Below, in pieces: positions 17,015 to 24,113 of a DNA stretch of 24,967 nt (positions within the stretch are counted from its first letter, which is position 1; every line of letters begins with the position of its first letter). Source of the DNA: DSOS01 sp035286585 (GTDB lineage Bacteria > Chloroflexota > Anaerolineae > Anaerolineales > UBA4823); the NCBI GenBank assembly GCA_035286585.1, contig DATEDC010000060.1, positions 1 to 24,967 of the forward strand, given 5' to 3'. The notes below the pieces were generated by a model. That model did no database searches and was not told the DNA's origin. It saw only the letters and a program-made list of their open reading frames with translations. A program made the translations under genes and the position numbers.

Positions 17015-19054
17015 ATGGATAACATCGCTAACCAGAGTAAATTTTGCCAGCTTGCGTTAATGCCCTCCGGCAGGCAGGGGAAGGTCCGCCGCGGCGCCAA
17101 CCTGCTCCAGGCGGCCCGGGAATTGGGCGTTGAGCTGGAATCGATTTGCGGCGGTCGCCAGACCTGCGGAAAATGCCAGGTATATGTCGAAGCGGGCAAC
17201 TTCCCCAAGCTTGGTATCACCTCGCAGCCCGAGCACCTGACCCCGCCGACCTCTGCCGAGGATGCTTACCACCTGGAGCACGGGCTGCTCCCCGGTCGCC
17301 GGCTGGCTTGCTCTGCTGAAGTGATCGGAGATGTGCTCGTCTCTGTGCCGGAGGAAAGCCAGGCGCGCAAGCAGATCATCGCCAAGGCGGCCTCAGACCG
17401 GGTGATTGCGGTCGATCCGGCGGTGAGGCAGGTTTACGTCGAGGTGGAGCCGGCTGAGCTGGGCGACCGCCGGGGGGATTGGGAGCGCCTGGCGCTGGCG
17501 CTCGAGGCGCAGTGGGGTTTGACCGGCCTGGAAATCGATGGAATAATCCTCCCTGACCTGCAGCAGGCCTTGCGTCTCGGCGATTTTAAAGTCACTGTGT
17601 CGCTCTGGCAAGAAAGGGAGGTCCTGCGCGTCCAGCCGGGCTACCGTGAGGGTGTGTATGGCCTGGCGGTAGACGTGGGCTCGACGACCGTGGTGGCGCA
17701 CCTGTGCGATTTGCGCACCGGGCAGGTGCTGGCTACCGAAGCGATGATGAATCCCCAGGTCCGCTACGGCGAGGATTTGATGAGCCGGGTCAGCTACGCT
17801 ACCAGTCAGCCCCAGGGGCTGGCGCGCCTGCACCGGGCGATCATCCGCACCCTGAACGAGCTGGCCGAAAAGGCGGCCCAAAAAGCCGGCGTTGCCCTCG
17901 AGGATATCCTGGATGCTGTCCTGGTTGGCAACACGGTCATGCACCACCTCCTGTTGGGGATGAACCCGCAGGAACTCGGCGGTGCGCCTTTCGCCCTGGC
18001 GCGAGATTCGGCTCTCGATCTCAAAGCTCGCGACCTGGGTCTCCACTTGAGCCCTGCCGGGCGCGCCCACCTGCTGCCGCTAATCGCCGGTCATGTGGGC
18101 GCGGATAATGTCGCAGTCCTGCTGGCAGAGGCTCCTCACGACCAGGATGAGATCATGCTGGTGGTGGATGTGGGCACCAATGCCGAGATCTTGTTGGGCG
18201 ACCGGCAGCAGGTGCTTGTCTGTTCCAGCCCGACCGGACCCGCTTTCGAGGGCGCTCAAATTACCCACGGGCAGCGCGCTGCCCCGGGGGCGATCGAGCG
18301 GGTGCGCGTTGACCCGCAGTCATTGGAACCTCGGGTTAAGGTCATCGGATATCCGCACTGGATCATCCCGGGGGAGTCGCAGGCTCTGCCCTCGGAAGCC
18401 CGCGCCACGGGGATCTGCGGCAGCGGGATCATCGAGGCGGTTGCCGAGATGTTCCTGGCGGGCATTCTTGGCCCAGACGGCAGGTTTATCCAGACGGCAG
18501 CGGAGCGCTCGCCCCGCGTGCGCTACCATGGGCGGACGGGCGAATACATCCTGCTGGAAGAAGTATTCACGCTGACCGGCGCCCCGATCATCATCACCCA
18601 AAGTGATGTGCGCGCCATCCAGCTTGCCAAGGCGGCCCTGTACGCCGGGGCGAAGTTGTTGATGAACCACCGCGGTGTGGCTAAGGTGGACCAGGTTGTC
18701 CTGGCAGGGGCGTTTGGCAGCTTCATCAGCCCATACCATGCCATGATGCTTGGCCTGATCCCGGATTGTGACCTGGAGAAAGTGACCGCGGTCGGCAATG
18801 CCGCTGGCGATGGGGCGCGCTTCGCCCTGCTCAACCGCCAGATGCGCCTGAATGCCGCTCGCCTGGCTCGTTGGGTGGATTATGTGGAAACCCCTCTGGA
18901 GGCCTCCTTCCAGGATGAGTTCGTGGCTGCTTTGGGGCTGCCGCATTCCCGGGACGCCTTTCCCACGCTAGCAGGTATGTTGCCAGAAAACAATAATGCA
19001 AGTAAGCAAAAACGCCGTAACAGAATCCGCGATCGCTCCCAGGAACAGGTATAA
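17015..19054 (+). CDS. ASKHA-domain reductive activator of the corrinoid protein (RACE) with N-terminal [2Fe-2S] domain
   Basis: About 679 residues. The N-terminal ferredoxin-like domain (1-105) has Cys45-x5-Cys51-x2-Cys54 (CGGRQTCGKC) and Cys99 (RRLACSA), a plant-type [2Fe-2S] set. A linker domain follows, then the DUF4445/ASKHA ATPase core: AVDVGSTTVVAHLCDL, DAVLVGNTVMHHLLLG, LVVDVGTNAEILLG and VVLAGAFGSFI. The proteins use ATP to reduce adventitious Co(II) corrinoid to active Co(I). This one is built like RACo/OdmA-type activators and lacks the C-terminal 2[4Fe-4S] cluster pairs of methanogen RamA. The tail is short and basic. The start at 17015 is preceded by tandem hairpins instead of a good ribosome site; TTG at 17009 is the alternative. 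Its stop TAA overlaps a possible ATG (TAATG) upstream of the corrinoid protein. Confidence 0.92.
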   Translation: MDNIANQSKFCQLALMPSGRQGKVRRGANLLQAARELGVELESICGGRQTCGKCQVYVEAGNFPKLGITSQPEHLTPPTSAEDAYHLEHGLLPGRRLACSAEVIGDVLVSVPEESQARKQIIAKAASDRVIAVDPAVRQVYVEVEPAELGDRRGDWERLALALEAQWGLTGLEIDGIILPDLQQALRLGDFKVTVSLWQEREVLRVQPGYREGVYGLAVDVGSTTVVAHLCDLRTGQVLATEAMMNPQVRYGEDLMSRVSYATSQPQGLARLHRAIIRTLNELAEKAAQKAGVALEDILDAVLVGNTVMHHLLLGMNPQELGGAPFALARDSALDLKARDLGLHLSPAGRAHLLPLIAGHVGADNVAVLLAEAPHDQDEIMLVVDVGTNAEILLGDRQQVLVCSSPTGPAFEGAQITHGQRAAPGAIERVRVDPQSLEPRVKVIGYPHWIIPGESQALPSEARATGICGSGIIEAVAEMFLAGILGPDGRFIQTAAERSPRVRYHGRTGEYILLEEVFTLTGAPIIITQSDVRAIQLAKAALYAGAKLLMNHRGVAKVDQVVLAGAFGSFISPYHAMMLGLIPDCDLEKVTAVGNAAGDGARFALLNRQMRLNAARLARWVDYVETPLEASFQDEFVAALGLPHSRDAFPTLAGMLPENNNASKQKRRNRIRDRSQEQV

Positions 19055-19119
19055 TGCCTGGAAGCCAGGCGCAGAGTTATTCATCTGCGGCGGACAATAC
19101 CAAGCATCGGAGTCTGGAC

Positions 19120-19809
19120 ATGAGTGAAGAAATTGATATTACCCAACTGCAAACCCCGGAGCTGCTCGAGCTTATCCAGGATGACCTTTACGATGGGCTG
19201 GCAGTAGAAGTGGTCGCCAGTGTAAAAGAGCTACTCAAGCGCGGCATGTCGCCTTACGATGTGCTCACCAAAGGATTGGTGGCGGGCATGGAAGTGGTGG
19301 GCGTGGATTTCCGGGATGGGATCCTGTTTGTGCCCGAGGTACTGATGGCAGCCAAGGCGATGAAAGCCGGGATGGAGGTACTGCGTCCGCTGCTGGCTGA
19401 GACCGGCGCGCCTCAAATCGGTACGATGGTGATCGGCACCGTCAAGGGCGACATCCACGATATCGGCAAAAACCTGGTGGCGATGATGATGGAAGGCGCT
19501 GGCTTTACCGTTGTCAACCTGGGGATTAACGTCGACGCAGACAAGTTCCTGAACGCAATCTACGAGCACAAGCCCCAAATCCTGGGGATGAGCGCCCTGC
19601 TGACCACCACGATGCCCTATATGGCGGTGGTCATTGGTGCGCTCAAAGAGAAGGGCTTGCGTGATCAGATGATCGTGCTGGTGGGTGGCGCGCCGCTGAA
19701 CGAAGCCTTTGCCGAGGAGATCGGCGCAGACGCGTACTGCCGGGATGCTGCCGTGGCGGTCGAGACGGCTAAAAAGCTGCTGGCGATCAAGCGCGGCGAA
19801 ATGGTCTGA
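19120..19809 (+). CDS. Corrinoid (cobalamin-binding) methyl-carrier protein, MttC/MtgC type
   Basis: The 229-residue protein has the two standard modules. A helical cap (~10-95) includes LLKRGMSPYDVLTKGLVAGMEVVGVDFRDGILFVPEVLMAAKAMKAG. A Rossmann B12-binding domain includes GTVKGDIHDIGKNLV, the DxHxxG motif with His113 as lower cobalt ligand, then GMSALLTTTMPYM and VLVGGAPL. It would shuttle methyl groups from the MttB homologue to the methyltransferases downstream. I chose ATG 19120, with GGAG 8 bases upstream and the usual N-terminus. The ATG at 19054, overlapping the previous stop, would add 22 unconserved residues, although translational coupling there is possible. Length is normal for the family. 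Confidence 0.94.
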   Translation: MSEEIDITQLQTPELLELIQDDLYDGLAVEVVASVKELLKRGMSPYDVLTKGLVAGMEVVGVDFRDGILFVPEVLMAAKAMKAGMEVLRPLLAETGAPQIGTMVIGTVKGDIHDIGKNLVAMMMEGAGFTVVNLGINVDADKFLNAIYEHKPQILGMSALLTTTMPYMAVVIGALKEKGLRDQMIVLVGGAPLNEAFAEEIGADAYCRDAAVAVETAKKLLAIKRGEMV

Positions 19810-19811
19810 TC

Positions 19812-19822
19812 AGGAGGTGATC
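19812..19822 (+). promoter_or_regulatory. Extended 11-base Shine-Dalgarno sequence before a GTG start
   Basis: AGGAGGTGATC is complementary to essentially the whole anti-Shine-Dalgarno end of 16S rRNA and stops one base before GTG 19824. It fixes that start and predicts unusually strong ribosome recruitment. Confidence 0.7.
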
Positions 19823-19823
19823 A

Positions 19824-20714
19824 GTGATCGAGACTTATTTGCGTGAAAGCCCTTATTTGATCGTCGATGGCGCCATGGGCACTATGCTCTTTGCAGCAGG
19901 GCTGGAGCATGGCGACCCTCCGGAATTGTGGAACGTAGATTATCCCGAACGGGTGGCAGAGGTGCACCGGGGATATCTGGAAGCCGGCGCGCAGATCCTG
20001 CTGACCAACACCTTCGGCGGGAACCGCTACCGCTTGATGCTCCACGGCCTGGAAGGGCGGGTGCGCGAGCTCAACCTGGCTGCCGCCCGGCTCTTGCGCC
20101 AGGTGGTAGAAAGCGGCCCGTATCAAGCCCTGGTGGCGGGGGACATCGGCCCCTCGGGGCAGGTGCTGGAGCCCTACGGGGAGCTGTCCTTCGAGCAGGC
20201 TCGCGAGGCTTTCGCCGAGCAGGCTGCCGCCCTGATTGCCGGCGGGGTGGACCTGCTGTGGGTCGAAACTATGTCGGATTTAAACGAGGTAAACGCCGCG
20301 GTGGAGGGTATCCGCCAGGTTTCCAGTGACCTGCCATTGGTGACGACCATGACCTTCGATACTCGCGGGCGCACCATGATGGGCATCACCCCGGAGCGAG
20401 CCATCGAGAAACTGGGTTCCTTTGGCGCTGTGGCTGCCGGCGGCAACTGCGGCAACGGGCCGGAAGAGATCATCGCAGTGGTTGAGAAAATGCACGCCCT
20501 GGCGCCCGAGGCCATCCTGGTAGCCAAAGCCAATGCAGGCATACCCGAGCTGGTGGCCGGCCGGGCGGTCTACCGGGCAACGCCGGAGATGATGGCAGAT
20601 TACGCTGTGGCAGCCTATCAGGCAGGGGCGCGGGTCATTGGAGCCTGTTGCGGCAGCACGCCAGCCCACATCCAGGCGATCACCGAGGCGCTGGCGGCGC
20701 GGGTGGTCGCATGA
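19824..20714 (+). CDS. Homocysteine S-methyltransferase-family protein (MetH N-terminal module-like)
   Basis: A 296-residue stand-alone Hcy-binding TIM barrel. VDGAMGTMLFAAG near the N-terminus, TNTFGGNRYRL and GDIGPSGQVLEPYGE are typical. The zinc-thiolate ligands are all present: Cys209 (GGNCGNG) and Cys275-Cys276 (GACCGSTP). The family transfers a methyl group to homocysteine to make methionine. MetH uses methylcobalamin as donor, whereas MMUM-type enzymes use S-methylmethionine. Next to a free corrinoid protein, corrinoid-dependent methionine synthesis is the likeliest role, though some relatives in methyltransferase operons may have other thiol acceptors. The start is GTG 19824 behind an extended ribosome binding site. 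The stop overlaps the next start (ATGA). Confidence 0.87.
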   Translation: MIETYLRESPYLIVDGAMGTMLFAAGLEHGDPPELWNVDYPERVAEVHRGYLEAGAQILLTNTFGGNRYRLMLHGLEGRVRELNLAAARLLRQVVESGPYQALVAGDIGPSGQVLEPYGELSFEQAREAFAEQAAALIAGGVDLLWVETMSDLNEVNAAVEGIRQVSSDLPLVTTMTFDTRGRTMMGITPERAIEKLGSFGAVAAGGNCGNGPEEIIAVVEKMHALAPEAILVAKANAGIPELVAGRAVYRATPEMMADYAVAAYQAGARVIGACCGSTPAHIQAITEALAARVVA

Positions 20715-21295
20715 AGCGCACCGCCCTGATTGCCTGCGGGGCGCTGGCGCGCGAGGTGCTGGCGCTGAAAGAGAAATACGGCTGGGAGGCGGATATCCTG
20801 GCGCTCCCCTCCCTGCTGCACAACACGCCGCGGCGCATACCGGGGGCGATACTCAAGCGTATCCGCGAGGCTCGCCAATCCTATGAACGTGTGCTGGTAG
20901 TGTACGGCGACTGCGGCACGGGCGGGATGCTGGACAGGCTGCTGGAGAGGGAAGGGGTGCAGCGCGTGGCGGGTCCGCACTGCTACGAGATATACGCTGA
21001 TGGCAGCTTTGAGCGCCTGATGGAAGAAGCCCTGGGCACATTTTTCTTAACCGATTACCTGGTGAGGTCGTTCGATCACCTGGTGCTGGAAGATTTAGGC
21101 CTCGCCCGCCACCCTGAGCTGCGCGACGAGTATTTCAAGAACTACACCCGGGTGGTTTACCTGGCCCAGCGGAACGACCCTGCTCTACAAGCCCGCGCTG
21201 CCTGGGCTGCCGCCGCCCTGGGGTTACCGCTCGAGGTAAGGCTGACCGGCTACGGCGGCCTGGAGCGCCGCCTGAAGGAGTTGATGGAGACATGA
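20711..21295 (+). CDS. DUF1638 family protein
   Basis: The 194-residue protein begins MKRTALIACGALAREVLALKEKYGW and has the conserved RVLVVYGDCGTGGMLDRLLEREGVQRVAGPHCYEIY core. LEDLGLARHPELRDEYFKNYTRVVYLAQ and a C-terminal helix follow. This is DUF1638, a family of unknown function that I recall occurring beside corrinoid methyltransferase genes. No membrane segment or signal peptide is seen, so it is cytoplasmic. Conserved Cys9, the Cys in YGDCG and the HCYEIY Cys could bind metal or a thiol substrate, but this is a guess. It overlaps its upstream neighbour by ATGA, so it is translationally coupled to the homocysteine methyltransferase-like protein. It also couples with the next gene the same way. 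Confidence 0.82.
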   Translation: MKRTALIACGALAREVLALKEKYGWEADILALPSLLHNTPRRIPGAILKRIREARQSYERVLVVYGDCGTGGMLDRLLEREGVQRVAGPHCYEIYADGSFERLMEEALGTFFLTDYLVRSFDHLVLEDLGLARHPELRDEYFKNYTRVVYLAQRNDPALQARAAWAAAALGLPLEVRLTGYGGLERRLKELMET

Positions 21296-21591
21296 CCGCC
21301 AGCTACCAGATACTATATTGGCGGGACATACCTGCCCAGGTGCGCACCCGCCTCGGAGGCGAGCGGGTGACCCGCCCGCTGGCAGAGCGCTTCCAGGAAG
21401 CGATCGACGCGGCTGCCATGCGCGCCAACGCCACCAGCACGGATGATTACCTGGAGGAGTGGCGCACCAGCGACTGGCAGCCCGGCGAAGGAGACCCGGC
21501 GAACCTGGCCGACCGGTTGGTCGCCCAGCTTGAGGCGGATTACCCCCCAGAACGCCTGGATGGCCTGGCGCGTCGCGGCGGCTACGAGTAG
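21292..21591 (+). CDS. Small 'virulence factor' family protein (PF13769-like) in the methyl-transfer operon
   Basis: The 99-residue acidic protein starts MTASYQILYWRDIPAQVRTRLGG. The 'YWRDIPAQV' opening is diagnostic of the small family labelled 'virulence factor' in databases; the name is historical, and nothing here suggests pathogenesis. The middle is helical (RPLAERFQEAIDAAAMRANATSTDDYLEEW). WRTSDWQPGEGDPANLADRLVAQLEADYPPERLDGLARRGG completes it. It has no Cys, His metal motif or membrane helix, so it is more likely a subunit or adaptor than an enzyme. It starts inside the DUF1638 stop (ATGA) and is followed by MetV, pointing to a role with the MetV/MetF complex. Confidence 0.75.
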   Translation: MTASYQILYWRDIPAQVRTRLGGERVTRPLAERFQEAIDAAAMRANATSTDDYLEEWRTSDWQPGEGDPANLADRLVAQLEADYPPERLDGLARRGGYE

Positions 21592-21601
21592 AATCCCGCA
21601 C

Positions 21602-21664
21602 ATCATCCAGCGGCATGATGAGATCATCCAGCGGCATGATGAGATCATCCAGCGGCATGTTGCG
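21602..21664 (+). repeat. Three tandem 21-base repeats around the metV start
   Basis: The unit begins ATCATCCAGCGGCATGATGA. It occurs at 21602-21622 and 21623-21643 exactly, and at 21644-21664 with changes in its last bases. Each unit contains CATCAT...ATGATG able to fold back, and each offers in-frame ATG codons. In the metV frame it encodes MMRSSSG heptads. Confidence 0.9.
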
Positions 21665-22115
21665 TCGCTTGCAGAATTACCCCCACCTGCTGGAACTGGC
21701 TTACCACGCCACCTATCGGATGCTGAAACCCTTCCGCCGCTGGCTGGTGCCAGGCGGCAGGGTGGAGGGTTTTATGGTCACCCTGGAGCGCTGGACCAAG
21801 GGCGCCATATTCGACTGCCGGATGTGCGGACAGTGCGTGCTGCACACTACCGGCATGACCTGCCCGGTGACCTGCCCGAAAAACATGCGCAACGGGCCGT
21901 GCGGCGGGGTTCTGGCTAACGGCAACTGCGAAATCCTTCCCCACATGCCCTGTGTCTGGTTGCAGGCCTGGGAGCGTTCCCGGCGAATGCCCCAGCACGG
22001 TGAGGAAATCCTGGCGCTCCAGGCGCCGCTCAACCATAGTTTGAAGGGCACTTCTGCATGGATCAACGACCTGAAGCCCAACCCTCCGTTCACGCCAAAA
22101 GGCTGGCAGGGATGA
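21615..22115 (+). CDS. metV: MetV-type methylenetetrahydrofolate reductase subunit (zinc/Fe-S cysteine-rich)
   Basis: The core starts at MLRRLQNYPHLLELAYHATYRMLKPFRRWL (ATG 21657), giving 152 residues. Upstream in-frame ATGs at 21615/21618 and 21636/21639 lie in the 21-base repeats and would add one or two MMRSSSG heptads. None has a clear Shine-Dalgarno sequence, so the true start is open. The cysteine cluster C-x2-C-x2-C-x8-C-x3-C-x7-C (DCRMCGQCVLHTTGMTCPVTCPK...NGPCGG), then NCE and PCVW, is the MetV signature (methylene-THF reductase C-terminal domain). MetV pairs with MetF in acetogens and in many C1-assimilating bacteria, lending the electron-transfer cofactor. The end overlaps metF by ATGA, fitting a stable MetF-MetV complex. 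Confidence 0.88.
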   Translation: MMRSSSGMMRSSSGMLRRLQNYPHLLELAYHATYRMLKPFRRWLVPGGRVEGFMVTLERWTKGAIFDCRMCGQCVLHTTGMTCPVTCPKNMRNGPCGGVLANGNCEILPHMPCVWLQAWERSRRMPQHGEEILALQAPLNHSLKGTSAWINDLKPNPPFTPKGWQG

Positions 22116-23056
22116 GGTCTGGCTCCCGGCTGGAGCGCGTCCTGCGCTCGGGCCGCTTTGCCGTGACCGCCGAGCTGAACCCCCCCGACAGCGCCGACCC
22201 CCAGGCGGTGTATGAGCGCGCCCTGGTACTGGCGGAGGTGTGCGACGCGATTAACGCCACCGACGCCTCCGGGGCGAACGTGCACATGTCCAGTGTGGGC
22301 GTATGCGCCCTGCTTACCCGGGCTGGTTACGAGCCGGTTATGCAGGTCTCCTGCCGGGATCGCAACCGGATCGCCATCCAGGGCGACCTGCTCGGAGCGG
22401 CGGCCATGGGTGTGCGCAACGTGCTCTGCCTGACGGGGGATGGCGTCCAGGCAGGGGACCAGCCGGAGGCCAAACCGGTCTTCGACCTGGATTCGATCAC
22501 CCTGCTGCGCACAGCCTCCATCCTGCGCGATCAGGGTCGCTTCCTGAGCGGGCGTGTTCTTGAGACGCCGCCACGTTTCTTCCTGGGCGCAGCCAGTAAC
22601 CCTTTCGTCCCGCCGTACGATTTTCGCCCCCTGCGCCTGGCCAAAAAGATCCAGGCGGGCGCTGAGTTCATCCAGACCCAATTTTGCTTTGACGTGGGGC
22701 GCTTCAGCCAGTTCATGAGCGTGGTGCGTGAGCTGGGACTGCACAAGCGGGTTTTTATCCTGGTGGGCGTGGGACCGTTGCGCTCGGCCAGGTCTGCCGA
22801 GTGGATGCGCACCCACGTGCCAGGCGTGGTGATCCCGGATGAAATCATCCGCCGCCTGCAGGGCGTGCCCCCCAGCGAGCAAAGACAGGAGGGCAAGCGC
22901 ATCTGCGTGGAGATCATCCAGCAGGTGCGTGAAATCGAGGGGGTGTGCGGCGTGCACGTGATGGCTTACCGCCAGGAGGAGCTTGTGGCCGAGATTATTC
23001 AAGAAGCCGGGTTGCTGCCGCGCCGCTGGCAAAGCCGGCCTGGGATGGTATCATAG
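22112..23056 (+). CDS. metF: 5,10-methylenetetrahydrofolate reductase, MetF
   Basis: A 314-residue TIM-barrel flavoprotein. SRLERVLRSGRFAVTAELNPPDSADP opens the family domain. DAINATDASGANVHMSSVG, QVSCRDRNRIAIQGDLLGAAAMGVRNVLCLTGDG and FIQTQFCFDV mark the folate/FAD barrel. It interconverts methylene-THF and methyl-THF. In this operon it would oxidise methyl-THF produced from demethylation, or feed methyl groups in the reverse direction. The partner MetV is the gene before it. I chose ATG 22112, coupled to the metV stop (ATGA), because the conserved domain begins there. ATG 22058, inside metV, would add 18 unconserved residues. The NADH-dependent or ferredoxin-linked electron partner is not visible in this window. 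Confidence 0.9.
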   Translation: MRSGSRLERVLRSGRFAVTAELNPPDSADPQAVYERALVLAEVCDAINATDASGANVHMSSVGVCALLTRAGYEPVMQVSCRDRNRIAIQGDLLGAAAMGVRNVLCLTGDGVQAGDQPEAKPVFDLDSITLLRTASILRDQGRFLSGRVLETPPRFFLGAASNPFVPPYDFRPLRLAKKIQAGAEFIQTQFCFDVGRFSQFMSVVRELGLHKRVFILVGVGPLRSARSAEWMRTHVPGVVIPDEIIRRLQGVPPSEQRQEGKRICVEIIQQVREIEGVCGVHVMAYRQEELVAEIIQEAGLLPRRWQSRPGMVS

Positions 23057-23076
23057 CCTATCAGAGAGGAGGTACG

Positions 23077-23988
23077 ATGACAGAGACATTACTAAGTTCA
23101 CTCACCCAGGTGGTAAAGATTGGGCCGGGGCATCCCTTTGTCATCATCGGGGAGCGCATCAACCCTACCGGGCGCAAAAAGCTGGCGGCTGAGATGGCTG
23201 CCTGGGATTTCGAGCGCGTGCGGGCAGATGCAATCGCCCAGGTGAAAGCCGGCGCTCAAATGCTGGATGTCAACGCCGGCATCCCGCTGGTGGACGAGCC
23301 AGCGGTTCTGGCTGAGGCGGTGCGTATCGTGCAGAGCGTGGTGGAGGTGCCGCTGAGCATCGATTCGTCCGTGGTCGCTGCCCTGGAAGCAGGGCTGGCG
23401 GCTTACCAGGGCAAGCCGCTGGTCAACTCGGTGACCGGCGAGGAGGAGCGCCTGGAGAAGGTGCTGCCGCTGGTGAAGCAGTATGGGGCGGCGGTGATCG
23501 GCATCACCAACGACGAGACCGGCATCTCGGAAGACCCGGCGGAGCGCTTTGCGATTGCCAAAAAGATCGTCGAACGGGCGGAGGCTTACGGCATCCCGCG
23601 CCAGGATGTGCTGATCGACCCGCTGGCTATGCCGGTGGGCGCGGTGCGCGCTGCCGGCACCACCCTGTTTGCCATCGTCCGCCGCGTGCGCGAAGAGCTG
23701 GGCGTGAACACGATCTGCGGCGCTTCTAACGTCTCCTTTGGGCTGCCCGATCGCACCACCCTGAACGCCACTTTTTTAGCCATGGCGATCTCCGCCGGGC
23801 TGACCTGCGCCATCACCAACCCGCTGGAAGAGAGCTTGCGTAAGGCCATTCTGGCAGCCAATGTGTTCATGGGTCTGGATGAGAATTGCATGGAATGGCT
23901 GAAAGCCCAGAGGGCCGCTGCTCGGCGGGCGAGCGGCGAGGTGGAGGAGGGGGCCCAGCGCCGCCGCTCTCGCCGCGAGGGGCGTTAA
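23077..23988 (+). CDS. Methyltetrahydrofolate:corrinoid methyltransferase (MtgA/AcsE/MtvA-like, pterin-binding)
   Basis: The 303-residue protein has the pterin-binding (DHPS-like) barrel: FVIIGERINPTGRKKL, QVKAGAQMLDVNAGIPLVDE, VPLSIDSSVVAALEAGLAA, KPLVNSVTGEE, VIGITNDETGI, DPLAMPVG and GASNVSFGLP. It moves a methyl group between a corrinoid protein and tetrahydrofolate. It closes the path from the MttB homologue to methyl-THF, the substrate of MetF. AGAGAGGAGG lies just upstream of ATG 23077, giving a certain start. An in-frame extension from 22945 would overlap metF and is unlikely. The C-terminus ends in an Arg-rich low-complexity tail (RRRSRREGR), like the MttB homologue in this operon. 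It is last in the operon and is followed by a small hairpin. Confidence 0.92.
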   Translation: MTETLLSSLTQVVKIGPGHPFVIIGERINPTGRKKLAAEMAAWDFERVRADAIAQVKAGAQMLDVNAGIPLVDEPAVLAEAVRIVQSVVEVPLSIDSSVVAALEAGLAAYQGKPLVNSVTGEEERLEKVLPLVKQYGAAVIGITNDETGISEDPAERFAIAKKIVERAEAYGIPRQDVLIDPLAMPVGAVRAAGTTLFAIVRRVREELGVNTICGASNVSFGLPDRTTLNATFLAMAISAGLTCAITNPLEESLRKAILAANVFMGLDENCMEWLKAQRAAARRASGEVEEGAQRRRSRREGR

Positions 23989-24045
23989 TTTATCCGTGAA
24001 ATCCGTTCTGATAATCCGTTGTCAGCGGCTCTCACACTCTTCAAC

Positions 24046-24066
24046 CCGCTTTCCGAAAGCGGTTTA
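24046..24066 (+). terminator. Weak terminator hairpin after the operon
   Basis: CCGCTTT (24046-24052) pairs with AAAGCGG (24056-24062) across a 3-base loop, followed by TTTA. The T-tract is short, so some read-through into the amidohydrolase gene is possible. Confidence 0.5.
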
Positions 24067-24113
24067 GACTATCCATCTTCCAGATGATTAACCCACACAG
24101 AAAGGTACCCAAT

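Noticed and set aside
21602..21664. CRISPR-like direct repeats
   Set aside because: The units are contiguous with no spacers, only three copies, and lie in frame at a gene start.
21713..23032. A 439-residue minus-strand open frame across metV and metF
   Set aside because: High-GC shadow of two clearly conserved coupled genes; its product is His/Gln/Pro-rich without any recognisable domain.
22945..23076. N-terminal extension of the methyl-THF methyltransferase inside metF
   Set aside because: The extension is unconserved and overlaps metF, while ATG 23077 has a strong GAGGAGG site and begins the family domain.
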